Origin: Calycina herbarum
Taxonomy: Eukaryota > Ascomycota > Leotiomycetes > Helotiales > Pezizellaceae
Assembly: GCA_001414485.1 (NCBI GenBank)
Contig: LLEY01000170.1
Coordinates: 62,001-126,000, forward strand
Direction of reading: 5' to 3'
DNA: 64,000 nt
The first letter of the stretch is position 1; each line of letters opens with the position of its first letter. The notes under the pieces are model-generated. The model was not told where the DNA came from, ran no database searches, and worked only from the letters and a program-made list of their open reading frames with translations. A program made the translations under genes and the position numbers. Below are positions 10,987 to 21,047 of this stretch, in pieces.

Positions 10987-13095
10987 TGTGGTGTGTCTGA
11001 TGGAGGAGTTGGGTATGCGGATTCTAATACGATTGTGTAAAAAACTGGCGAATTGAACAAATACAGAAATGTAAAAGAGAAAAAGAGAGTGTGTAATTGA
11101 AAGACTGGATGAAAGATTGACACAGATGTGAGGTTGGCAAGAAAATAATTTGTACCTGGGAACAATCTTTATTATACACATCCTCTCCAGATTCAAGATT
11201 GGGACGATGGGTTCTCTCCAGGTAGATCTAAACCTTGGAAACAAAACAAAGGATGTTGCTCACCACAGATCGCATGGCAAATTCCATCCATCTGGCCCTC
11301 TAAGTGGCAAAGATCCGACCCGAATCTTAATTCTCACAAACTATGAGCGCACAAATGAGGCTCATCAACATCCACGCCACAAGTAGCGCTGATGCTCGAA
11401 ACAAGATTTCCAAAATAAGCATTATATTTGTGGGGAAGGATCGGAATAAAACAATCGATGACCCACAATCGATGATGCTGTCAGAAAAGCTGGAAATAGA
11501 CCTCTCATATCAATGGTCCATGTGTCCAAGTAGTGATTCGCTCGAGATCTACGAGCGTTCAGTAGGATTCATCTTTAAACCATTTAAGCTAATTTGTTTG
11601 GAGGTTTCAAAATGAATCCTGGGTAATCCTGGGGTTGGGTGCCGGGGTCGGGCTACCGAGAAGGATGCCCCCACGTGCCCCCGCAAAGGATCCTTTGGTG
11701 CTCTACGCCCCCGGTGCTTCCGCGAAGATGTAATTGATCGACTTCAAAATGATGAGTTCAATCGTGTGATGACATAACAGCCGAGTTCAACAAGAGAAGT
11801 TGAGACCTGGAAAAACATGCTAAAAATTCCTGTTGAGAGACTGATCGTGAAATTACTCATCGCGAGATTTAAACTCAGTGGGGACACCTCAAAGGAAAAA
11901 CGCATGGAGCTTAAGAAGCCCTGTGAATGGGATAGGAACTTGTTAACCAAATACAAGAACAAATCAAATCAAGTCAGAGAAACCCGAATAACTTCAGATC
12001 AAAGGAGCTTAATGGCAAATACAGTATATTGAGATGAACTTACTCGGAAAATTTAAGATATCAAGAATTGGATAGCCTGAGTCCTACATACATCGCCTAG
12101 CAAAGCTGAAGTAAGAAGCATCTTGATTCTTGACGAATGTGTAGCCATTTTCTCCGTATTGTCCTTCGACTACAGAACACTTTGGTGCGACCCCGGCGGG
12201 ACCGTGGGTTCTTACAGACAGCCTCAATTGTGACGCCCAGGAGCTTGGGAATTGAATAAAAATCGATGGAGCCGCGCTCCAGCGATGAACTCAAGATTCC
12301 GGACTTTCGATCGCGATTGATTTACGCGATGTAAACCAAATATCCGGGAGTATTGGAACTAGAAAGTGGCGATAAATGGTGGGTTTGTTTGTTGCAAGCT
12401 GTTGGTTGTTGAAGCTGAGCTGGAGTTGAAGAGATTCCGAAGGGAAGCTAAGTTCAAGACAAGAGGAAAATGTGACCGTGGGATCGACCCCATCGACCCC
12501 ATGAAGTTGGTCAAGTCAGGGAAAGGAAATATTCCCACCCAGCAACTCTCATATCGTTCCCATCAATTACTACCGGAGTATTGCTTCAACAAGGCTTATG
12601 AAATATCAGAATTGTTAGGTGGCAAGCAAGCAAGCATGGCTGCGAATCTTCAAATAATCTCTCGTTTCGAGTTCCCTAGATTTCTCGAAAGTTACTTCCA
12701 CATCATCCTTGAGGCTTGACTCCATATTTCCCCCAATTCGTTTTCCGATGAGAGAAAATCATGCATATGAAGAGTGCGAGGGGAGGAGCACTCTCAGTAC
12801 ATGCATGTCATAATGGCACGAGGTGAGTGATGGGGCGAACTCAAATTCCGTCTCACTCGCTCCAAAGTCGTGGCTTCATTTCTTACTCGTCGGGTAGCGC
12901 GAGGTCGTGTTGAAAGGGAAAGAGCAACCTCGAGTTTTGGGCCAGTCGAGCCTAGGGACGACGCCAACGAGGTCAAGCCGGGGAAGGAACGACTTTGAGA
13001 GTAAACCCTTCCTCCCAGAAACATTCGGATCGTTTCCAGTGAGGATACTTCAGGAAGACCACGGTTGGACCGTGGTATAACCGTGGTTCTTATCC
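10987..13095. other. Gene-free stretch, with a repeat copy near its right end
   Basis: The first 150-200 bases are the promoter side of the secreted-protein gene. Beyond that no supported gene is seen. From about 12400 the DNA belongs to the dispersed repeat family. A perfect 8-bp-arm palindrome (ACCACGGT, 3-nt loop, ACCGTGGT) lies at 13058-13076, just outside the left inverted repeat of the piggyBac-like element. Confidence 0.5.
12400..13055. repeat. Dispersed degenerate repeat, copy near 12.5 kb
   Basis: Landmarks shared with the 15.3-16.7 kb copies are: GACCCCATGAAGTTGGTCAAGTCAG at 12495-12520 (compare TCAAGTCAAGG near 15680 and TCAAGTCAGAG near 16175); TCGTTTTCCGATGAGAGAAAA then TCATGCATATGAAGAGTGCGAGG near 12735-12785 (compare TCATGCATATATAAAGGGCG near 15813); and GGGAAGGAACGACTTTGAG near 12978 (compare GGGAAGGAGCGACTTTAAT near 15631). 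No coding potential beyond chance. Confidence 0.5.
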
Positions 13096-13120
13096 CCTCA
13101 GCTGCCATCAGGATCAAAGT
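13096..13120 (+). repeat. Left terminal inverted repeat of the piggyBac-like element
   Basis: Begins CCTCAGCTGCCATCAGGATC; all 25 bases are the exact reverse complement of 15062-15086. A short hairpin (GGTGCCTTAGGCACC) follows immediately inside at about 13122-13136. Confidence 0.9.
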
Positions 13121-15061
13121 TGGTGCCTTAGGCACCCCTGCATATGGCCGAGAACATCAAAACACAGAAATGTAAACAACCCCCCTTTTTAGCACTATAT
13201 TCCCACTTTTAACCACGCCAACATGCCGGAATCCACTCGATTTGATACTACAGATAAAGGCACCTTACGCCCTAATACCAAGCCAATTATAAAGGCCGGA
13301 ACCGAATTTATCCCTATACAATTAGAGGATTAGGACCCTGAAATTACCCTCCTAAATAAGGCATCTCCTAATAACCCAATTACTATCTTCTTACTCTATT
13401 ATTCCCTTGAAATGATAGATACTATTATACACTATACAAATCTCTATATTAGAGAGCCTTAAGACCAATCAGCGCAAAATATAAGAGCCCTAGCTTAGTA
13501 CCCTACAACTTAGGAAGAAATCTATATTTACATAGCTATTTATATTTATATAACTATTCATGTTAAACAGGAAATCTCTAACTACTAGAGTACTAAGTCT
13601 ATTATACTAAATCACCCTATTTCTAAGTATATAAGCAGAAATATATTTCAAGAATTATATATACAGTTTAGAATATATATATCAGAAGCAGAGGGTTCTT
13701 TTAAAAAGACAAGTTCTATCTTATATCTATTCTCTATTTTACTAACTTCTCTATTAGATAGAACCTCTAAACTCTTATATATAAAAGGTTAATACTATAA
13801 TATAGAAACCCAGGTTAAGGTTAGCTATTAATAAAGGCATAACGTAGTTTAAAGGAAGGGTAAAGGAAGCAACAACAATCCCTACAAAACCTACACCTAC
13901 TAGATTTAAGGTATGGATTCTAGCCTAGCTTAGCTTCTTATAGGCTTGGAATTTCCACATTCCCAGACAAGGAAATAGACCTATAGACGTTTAGACACTA
14001 AGGGAGTTAGAAGGGACAAAAAAGGGGAAAGGAGGGAATAAAACTCAAGCTATTATTATTAAGTTAGTTAAGTCCCTACCTAGGAAGAGTTACCACATCT
14101 TCTTAGACAATCTCTTTACGTTAATAAAACTCTTTAAGTACCTACGCTCTCTTAGATTTAGTACTACCGATATAGCTCGTACAAAGTCCGGAATAATCTA
14201 AGAACTCGTAGACATAAAGAAGAACAATAAGAATGATACTCTCTCTTAGGGTGTCAAAAAGAGCCTACCTATACCCTCTAATAAGGTATGTCAAGTAGCT
14301 TAGAAAGACAACTCTATTGTTCTTCTTATAAGTATAGTTTCTAATAGGAAAGACCAAGTGTTACGTAACCGACGACGTCCTAAAGCAACCTCCTCTAAGG
14401 CTAAAACGTCTAGAATTCCCTTTAGAGATCAGCTAACAAAACATCTCTAGATCTCTTAACTTATAGACGATTATAACTATAGCATAGGGCACGTAGATAT
14501 TAGAGATCAAATATCAGCTGCCGCACCCGGGTTACAGCCAGTTAGGAGAGGAGAGCATAAGCACTTAAACACTAGATCTTCCAGACAGTACTTATTAACT
14601 CCTATTTAGTTTCCTATTACTCAGAGACAAGTTCTACTCCTAACGTCTCTTTCCGGAGCCAAAAGGAGTTCCGGCGGCAGATTATTAATAACTTACTAGC
14701 CCTTAGAAAGGCTGGTCCCTTGCCTAAAAAGAGAAGGGTTTCACATATAAATCCTAACATATGCGAAGAACCTTTAGCTTCTCATAAGTTAGTCAAAATA
14801 GCTTCTAACCGTCAGTGTGTTGCTTACAAGGGATTAAGGCATCAAGACCGCCCGCAAAAAAGAATTGCATTATCTTCTATTACTAAGGAATACAATAGAA
14901 AAAGTGACAGGAAGGTTTCTTTCTATAGGTATAATAAGTGTAAGGTGTGGCTTTATAATAATAACTCTTGTTTTAACATATATCATAAGAAATAGTTGGA
15001 ATCCACCCCTTTCCCAGGAAATCCAGTGATCTTATTGGCTCGTCAGAGCTCTTGGCGCCCC

Positions 15062-15086
15062 ACTTTGATCCTGATGGCAGCTGAGG
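15062..15086 (-). repeat. Right terminal inverted repeat of the piggyBac-like element
   Basis: Ends GATCCTGATGGCAGCTGAGG; exact reverse complement of the left repeat. Similarity continues a few bases inward (GGCGCC here, GGCACC in the complement of the left end). Confidence 0.9.
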
Positions 15087-16791
15087 TAGGCAATCCTAAT
15101 ATTAAAGCTTAGAAACTTGAAAATTGAGAAGAAATCCATAGAGGGCGCTCTTTTGGGTCAGGCGTTGGCACTATCAATCGTAGTAGATTCAGACAATTGA
15201 CTATCAATGGATGGCTAGGATGATAACATAAAAAGGTCGCGATACTCTGTAGATGGCGGGTGGATTGTTGCGATTGCTTTGGAGTTGTCGGAGAAAAGGA
15301 AAATGAGGAGGTTGGGAAGTGTGGCGCAGGCTGCTGTGGCTGAGGACAGAAATTTGCCCAGGATCATTTCAACACCAAGTTCTTCAGTCCTTCATTCTTC
15401 AACATCAACTCCGCCGATTTCCCCCGGACCATCAGTTAGTATTTAATAAATTTGTTTGGTGTAACAGTAGCAAGGAATCCGAAGGGAGTGATTCTGGATT
15501 CGGTCGTGTCTTCCCCTCAGAAAGTCGGATTCACCTCCGTCTTCGGACACTTTGGCGCATTGGCTACAATACATCACTTTATCCAACCTTTAACTCCCTC
15601 CCCTCTCTTCCACTGCACGCTAGGTTCGGGAAGGAGCGACTTTAATCTTGACCCCGTCACGCTATCCAAGATGGTCAAGTCAAGGAAAGTATATTGAGGG
15701 TGTCTCAAGTCCAACCCATAACTACTTTTTGTGCTTCTTGTTCTTAAATTATTTTCGTTCCTTGCTGCTCGATCCTCGATATTTCCCCGCGGATTCTTTT
15801 CGACAACGAAAAGTCATGCATATATAAAGGGCGAGGAGAAGTTATACTCATCATTGGGCAACAACGATTGAGTTGCTCGTCCCAAGCTTAAGAGAAGAAG
15901 AAACCTCCATTCCCCTTAGTGGTGTTTGGGGGTCAATGGTGGGAAGGAGCGACTCCATGCAACCTTTTTTTATTCTTCTGTAGGGTCATTCCTTCTCTGA
16001 TTCCATTCAACCCTCTCGGAGGCATACCTGGATGTTCTAGACCGGAAGCGTTCGAATTTTGGTTGTACTGGAGTTTTGGGCTTGGGTCGTGCCTTCTCTT
16101 TTTCTTTCTCGCCCTGGGAAGTTCAAGATACAAGGAACGACATAACCTCAACCCCGTCAATGAAAGCTGTCAAGTCAGAGAAAGAACGCCCTGGAATTCG
16201 ACTAACTCTGGAAGACCTTTTCCCAAAATACAAGAGCATGAGTTAAAGCGGTGAACTGTGCATCCCCTCGACCCCCATTTCCCCTCTTTAAACGCAGAGG
16301 ATATGTGCTACCTCTCTTGAAAATTCTCTACCATCAACTTCCATCATTCCTTGCAAACCCTTAGGAAAAAATACGTAATCAAGCTCCTACCAGCAGGATA
16401 TGTTTTCTATGTTACCAAAACGCACGTGAGTGGCTGGGACTCGGTCAAGCTTACTAGCTTACTAGCGGCTTACTCGACAACGAAAAAGTTAGAGAAGAAG
16501 AGGGTGGAGATAGCCAACTGGCCCGATTATCGGAGGAGCGGAATCCGAAGGGGGGTTCTCTTCTGCAGACCATTGTGAGATGAAGCTCAAATTGGAGATA
16601 AGTGGAAGGAGCGTCATCCCCGTTCATCAACGCCTCAACTCTGACGAAAAATTCAAGTGCTTCTCAGGGAGTTTGAGAATGGGTTAGGATTGTTGCTATG
16701 AATGCTGATGTTCTCCACGACGCTTCCCTGGTACTCGAAGGCCTATACTTTTCTCCTTGGAAGCCATCCGGTGAGCCGGTGTTTGTTATCG
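15087..16791. other. Gene-free stretch made largely of dispersed repeats
   Basis: The several small open frames on the plus strand overlap the repeat copies and have no motif or splice support. The last 200 bases are the 3' flank of the oxygenase gene. Confidence 0.5.
15320..16700. repeat. Cluster of two or more copies of the dispersed degenerate repeat
   Basis: Recurring landmarks are GGGAAGGAGCGACT (15631 and 15940) with AAGGAACGACATAACC near 16132; GACCCCGTCA...GTCAAGTCA (15651-15682) and ACCCCGTCAATG...GTCAAGTCAG (16152-16176); and ATATTTCCCC...GTCATGCATATATAAAG (15778-15828) with a weaker counterpart near 16270. The TATATAAA inside the unit could be a promoter remnant. Units are roughly 500 bp apart and boundaries are uncertain. 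Confidence 0.5.
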
Positions 16792-18115
16792 CTACACAGC
16801 TTCGTCTTCAATTTCCAAATTCCCAACCTTGAACGTTTTACCTTTTCTATCCTCGTAATTTGTATGATCATGATAATTCCGAACTCTTTCCCTAACATAT
16901 TGTAGACCAGTCACCTTCTCTCGAACTTCCCCATCATGACTTGATTTTATCAGACCAAGTCTCTCCAACAATGGCGACGGGGCAGGAGCAATATCAACCT
17001 CATTTCCCGGCCTTACGAAATAAAATAATCCCAGTCGATGGATATGATCCTGGTCTGGAGGTGGTCTTGTCACTCGATGGGTTGTGGATTTCAAATAGCC
17101 CGCAGACCAGAATTGCATCGCATCCCCGACATTGCAGATAATTCCTCCATCAACTGGCGGTACGTATTTCCAATCTCCCCCCGTGGTTTTTATTTGCAAT
17201 CCCGCGACGTTTTGACTCCACAACAAAGTCAAGGAACCAAAATCCGTATGTGCTCGCGACCAGGAGTTATCCACCAATGCGTCCTGGGATGCTGGACGGG
17301 GATGGTATATCATGTATCGCAGATGATCTTCGGATTTCGATGAGTATTCGTGTTTTGAGAAGAAGTAATCTTGGGGGAGCTCGAGGATTATCGCGAAGAG
17401 TGTGAATATTTTTGCTGCTACGGCGAGGGATCGCTAGGATGGTTAGTATCGGTTATGATTGAGGTTTGGCATATTGCTTACTCGCGAGAAGTCCTCAATT
17501 TCCGCTTCATACTTTTCAAAGAAGGAATGTCGTGGTTCATGAGCCAGTTCCGGTATATATTTAGGGAAATTCCACTTCTCCCATGTTAGCAAATTCTCAC
17601 ATCCCTCTCCTCCAATGGCCCATCAAGAAGATTACACTTTCAACATTATCCAAAACCTCAGTCCCCATAACTTTCTTCTCTCCAGACTATCGTGCATCAG
17701 CCAGTGACATCGCGTATATCTCCTACTGGAAAACACACAGCACGGAACCCAAAATAATTTCCCTTCCCAAAATCACATCGCAATCCTGGTTTATCCCTCT
17801 CCTCATTCGGCAGCTTGAAGAACGCTTGGGCGATGGTGTATTGTCGCGTTACTTCCTCGTCTGTGAAGCCCGTTCCGATGACGCTGAAGAAACCCGTGGT
17901 TTGTACCTGTAGATTAAAGTCGGTACGGTATTTCGGGATGTTTGGGAAGGAGTACGGACGGCATCCCGAAGCTCTTCAGCCAGCTTTCCCTTCCAACCTG
18001 GCTCATCGAAGGTTGAGAGATCAATTATTGCTATGTCTGCCCACGGGAGATCGTGCTTGGTGGGTACTGGACGTTGCCACGTTGGGAGGGAATCTGTTGG
18101 TATGGCTGAAGGCAT
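16792..18115 (-). CDS. 2-oxoglutarate/Fe(II)-dependent dioxygenase, isopenicillin-N-synthase-like (370 aa)
   Basis: Oxidises a small-molecule substrate with O2 and 2-oxoglutarate; substrate unknown. Five exons keep one phase: 18115-17960, 17906-17739, 17686-17636, 17577-17482 and 17433-16792, giving 370 residues, a normal length. The N-terminal DIOX_N part ends in VQTTGFFSVIGTGFTDEEV, and GKGNYFGFR then GEKKVMGTEVLDNVE follow. The C-terminal 2OG-FeII domain shows the iron ligands RAHTDFGSLTLL (H219, D221) and STTHRV (H276), with R290 as the likely 2-oxoglutarate-binding Arg. Splice sites at exon 1 (GTCCGT) and exon 2 (GTGTGT) are weak and rest mainly on frame and family fit; the other two donors are good. 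No biosynthetic cluster surrounds it, so a general catabolic or modifying role is as likely as secondary metabolism. Confidence 0.83.
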
Positions 18116-19028
18116 TGTGACAAGAAGACAGCGTGAATAAATAGGAGTCAAGTCTCTAAATTTCAATTGTAAGAATCTCGAATTTTTCACGATTTCCGAC
18201 TTCAAGGTGGAGTCAAGACTTCAGGATACCAACCCCTTATGACGTCCATAGCATTCATTGGCTGTAGGCCTCAGTTACACAGTATTGCAGATGGCTTCAT
18301 AGGCGGAAGTGCAAAAATCGGAAGTGCACTTCAAGTTGACGAATCAGTCCTCCTCGATTTGAGTTCCGATGCTACTCTGTTATAGATCCTCCTATCATAT
18401 GAAAGGATATTCATCATTCTTAGCACGCAATGTTGGGATAAGAAGAGGTGATGATACCCCACTCTCGATTTTAGGGGTCTCTAGCGAGCGTGGTCATGCC
18501 TTGGTGAGATCCTGGTCCACCACAACAATTTAGCGACTCGAAAAGATTTGTAACACTTGATAGTTGCATCAAAATGTCTCTTCATTCATCCCAGTGATGA
18601 ATCTTCTTGGTTGATAACGATCTTGTCGGTACCGGGAGAAATTCTATATCTAGGGAATGAAATATTTGTTCTTCAACGGCACGACCTTGGTCAATTTTAT
18701 TTCCAGGTTTACTCTTGCATGTACGTATAATTGACGCTCATGAAACTAGAACTACGAGAAAGCATTTAAATCGATTAGTCCTTATATTTCGACTGCACAA
18801 TGGAGAACATCAACACTACTGCTTCGGAGAAACACGACACCAATACACCAATCACAGTTAGGATATTTAGATCCAGATCAAAGATCAGATCATATTATGC
18901 AATATCCTAGTCTAGATACGCCCACCCCAAAGCACACAAACACCTAAATATCATGAATCTAGGTATAAACACCAACGCCCACGAAAGCCACTCCAGATCT
19001 AAGTAGAAGAAACTTATTTTTTCTCTCC
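18116..19028. other. Intergenic, promoter side of the oxygenase gene
   Basis: No gene, repeat or RNA was recognised. The right end is the 3' flank of the next minus-strand gene. Confidence 0.5.
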
Positions 19029-19957
19029 TTAAGTCTTCTCCTTGATCTGCTTCTCCAATCGTGCCTTCTCGGCTCCAACCTTAGCCAATTGCTCCTTGAC
19101 CTCCTCCTTTTGCTCTCTACCCTTTCGTTCCTTCACTCTCCTAGCCTTAGCCTTGACTAATCCCGCCAAACGTCGCTCCAAGGCACTACCTTCGTAAAGG
19201 CGTTGGAAGTTTGCATCGTTATGCTTCAACCAGAATTCCCATTTAGAGACATCGAGACGGTAGAAGCACGAGAAAGCTTGGGTTTGGTCCCATTCCATCT
19301 TACCAGTTTGTGTGGTGATGGCGACCTTCAAGAGCTCGAGCTTGTTGAAATGCTTGAGGATGTTGACTAGCTTGTTGATGTAGTCAGTCTGGGCGAACTT
19401 TAGGTCGATGCTCTCCTCGTCGATGTGCTGGTAGAACAAGGTGATGGTGACGTTCTTGGCGGTTTCCTTGTGGAGTTTGAGGGCGCCTAAGATGCCGTAG
19501 TCCATGTAACAGTTTCCTCCTTGCTCGTTGCAACGGAGGACGGTGATGGGGCTCTCCCACTGTGATGTGTTATTGCGTTTCTTTTCAAGAGCCGAAAGCA
19601 GAGGATAGGATTCAAGATATCGCAGCTTTGCTTTTTACATGGTGGATAGAAGAAGTTGCATACCTTGAAGTTAACCTCGGCTTTGATAGTCTTACCGCCA
19701 TCAGAGACAGCGATAGCTTGGTGAGTGCCATCGCCTCGCTTTACTCGTGGACCAAACTGGGCTTCCTCCTTCGGTCGTTGGAAGCTTGGGATGAACTTTG
19801 TGCCCGAAGCGTTGGTATTGCTGCTGGCAACGCTTTTCTCGCGATCTGGAACATAGTCGACGGGGACGTCGAAGGGACTGGTAATTGCCTTCTTCTCAGG
19901 CATGGCTTTGTCAATGATGTCTCCAAGAGACACGGTGGTGCGGGGCTTAGGTGGCAT
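19029..19957 (-). CDS. Uncharacterised 274-aa protein, paralogue of the gene at 47450-48181
   Basis: Family not recognised. Two exons: 19957-19664 (98 codons) and 19559-19029 (176 residues plus stop). The donor is GTATGC, the acceptor ATCACAG, and the join is phase 0 exactly between Lys98 and Trp99. The start ATG is the one giving MPPKPRTTVSLGDIID. Layout: a polar N-terminus of about 85 residues, a compact middle domain (EVNFKWESPITVLRC to WEFWLKH, about 92-211), a conserved EGSALERRLAG at 221-231, and a highly charged coiled-coil-like tail rich in Lys/Glu/Arg. The gene at 47450 has the same middle domain, the same EGSxxERRLAG and a similar charged tail, but no intron at the matching Lys-Trp. 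There is no signal peptide or membrane segment. A structural or nucleic-acid-binding role is possible; nothing visible decides it. Confidence 0.78.
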
Positions 19958-21047
19958 ATTTTTTGATATATGTTGTACAGACTTGCTGCTCTTGACTGTC
20001 ACTTGTCAGAAGTATTGACTTAAGGTGTGGGTTGAGTAACTTGCCTTTAGTCTAAGTATTGTGTTGATGGAATGCTCTTGTCTATGTTGTGTTGTCCATA
20101 CACGAGCCTGAAATGTTGATGTTAGGAGGAAACAAGAAAGGGTTACTGTGTGGTAGCGGAAGATATTTATACCTGAGATACCCCTGCCAACACCTACATA
20201 CCCTCTGATTCACAATTCACAGGGCTGTTGTAGGTGGAGAGGTGCAAGTATACTACTGTTGATGGAGCAACCAGTCCTCTTTCACCAGCAAAACGCGTCA
20301 AGGTGATTTCCTTTTTTGGTTTAGCGGCAACATTATTATGTGTGCTTAGCAAGAGTGAGAAGCTATCTGAACATCTAGAAGGTTCTTTGAGTCATACTCA
20401 GAGAGCTTCATGGTAGCTTCTAGTTATGGAAGACATCTGACAAAATTTGTAGACTAACACGTTTTTTCAATGTGTCCTCCGTCTTACATCCTTCAAGCCA
20501 TATGTCAAATCGAAGAAAATGATAGACCCTTTTTTTGGTTAGATGTATGCTTAAGTTCAATGAATAAATCCACAGAGAAGTGAAGAAAAGGGGTCTCGTC
20601 AATTAAGCGAAAGTTTTGGAAAGAAAATCTAGGTTGTTCCCACCGAGTTAAGATCAACTGCCTAAATTGTCTTTTCTGAGCTTTCAGGAGTTAGAAATAT
20701 CCCATAGCAAAGGGTCATTTGCACTTGGAGTTATAATCACGGACATGTGTCGGATTGCTGTAAGTTTTACTCGAGTCATGCAGTTTTTAAATCAGCAAAA
20801 CAAACAGTGAGAGCCAGCATACAATCGTGTTTTGATGATAATATAAAGCAAGTCCATCGACGGGGTGGTATTTGGCCTTGGATAAATACACATAAGGTCC
20901 AGAATTTCGATTTTCTGGGTTTTCCTCCTTCTCCGGTTCCTATCTCGACGGAAGCAAAACTAATACTCGCCACAGTTGTGAGGTCAAAATCGCGACGAAA
21001 ACTCCTAAAGGAAAGTTTAGTACAAGTTAAAAGTAGTATCAGGTCAT
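19958..21047. other. Intergenic, between a promoter (left) and a 3' end (right)
   Basis: Holds the leader of the 274-aa gene at its left end and the 3' flank of the broken STAND gene at its right end. Short frames near 20747-21073 on both strands lack motifs. Nothing else was recognised. Confidence 0.5.

Larger units (their letters stand above)
13096..15086 (+). mobile_element. RIP-damaged piggyBac-like DNA transposon
   Basis: Bounded by inverted repeats with a perfect 25-bp core (13096-13120 and 15062-15086). Inside, one reading frame runs from ATG 13223 to a TAG at 14993-14995, 591 codons with no net indel but many TAA/TAG stops, as expected from C-to-T / G-to-A mutation of a once open gene. 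Recognisable pieces are SYHIFLDNLFTLIKLFKYLR near 14085-14145, matching the 'DNFFTS..L...L' block of piggyBac (DDE_Tnp_1_7) transposases, and a C-terminal region with spaced Cys and the terminal FNIYH, like the piggyBac zinc-ribbon-like tail. The element is strongly AT-rich compared with its flanks. The expected TTAA target duplication is not clear at the ends. The element is dead. Confidence 0.75.

Noticed and set aside
12366..13135. Two open frames (+ 117 aa, - 113 aa)
   Set aside because: Both lie in the dispersed repeat or inverted-repeat DNA and have no recognisable protein features.
14720..14995. Plus-strand 91-codon open frame as an independent gene
   Set aside because: It is the last stop-free part of the piggyBac-like relict frame.
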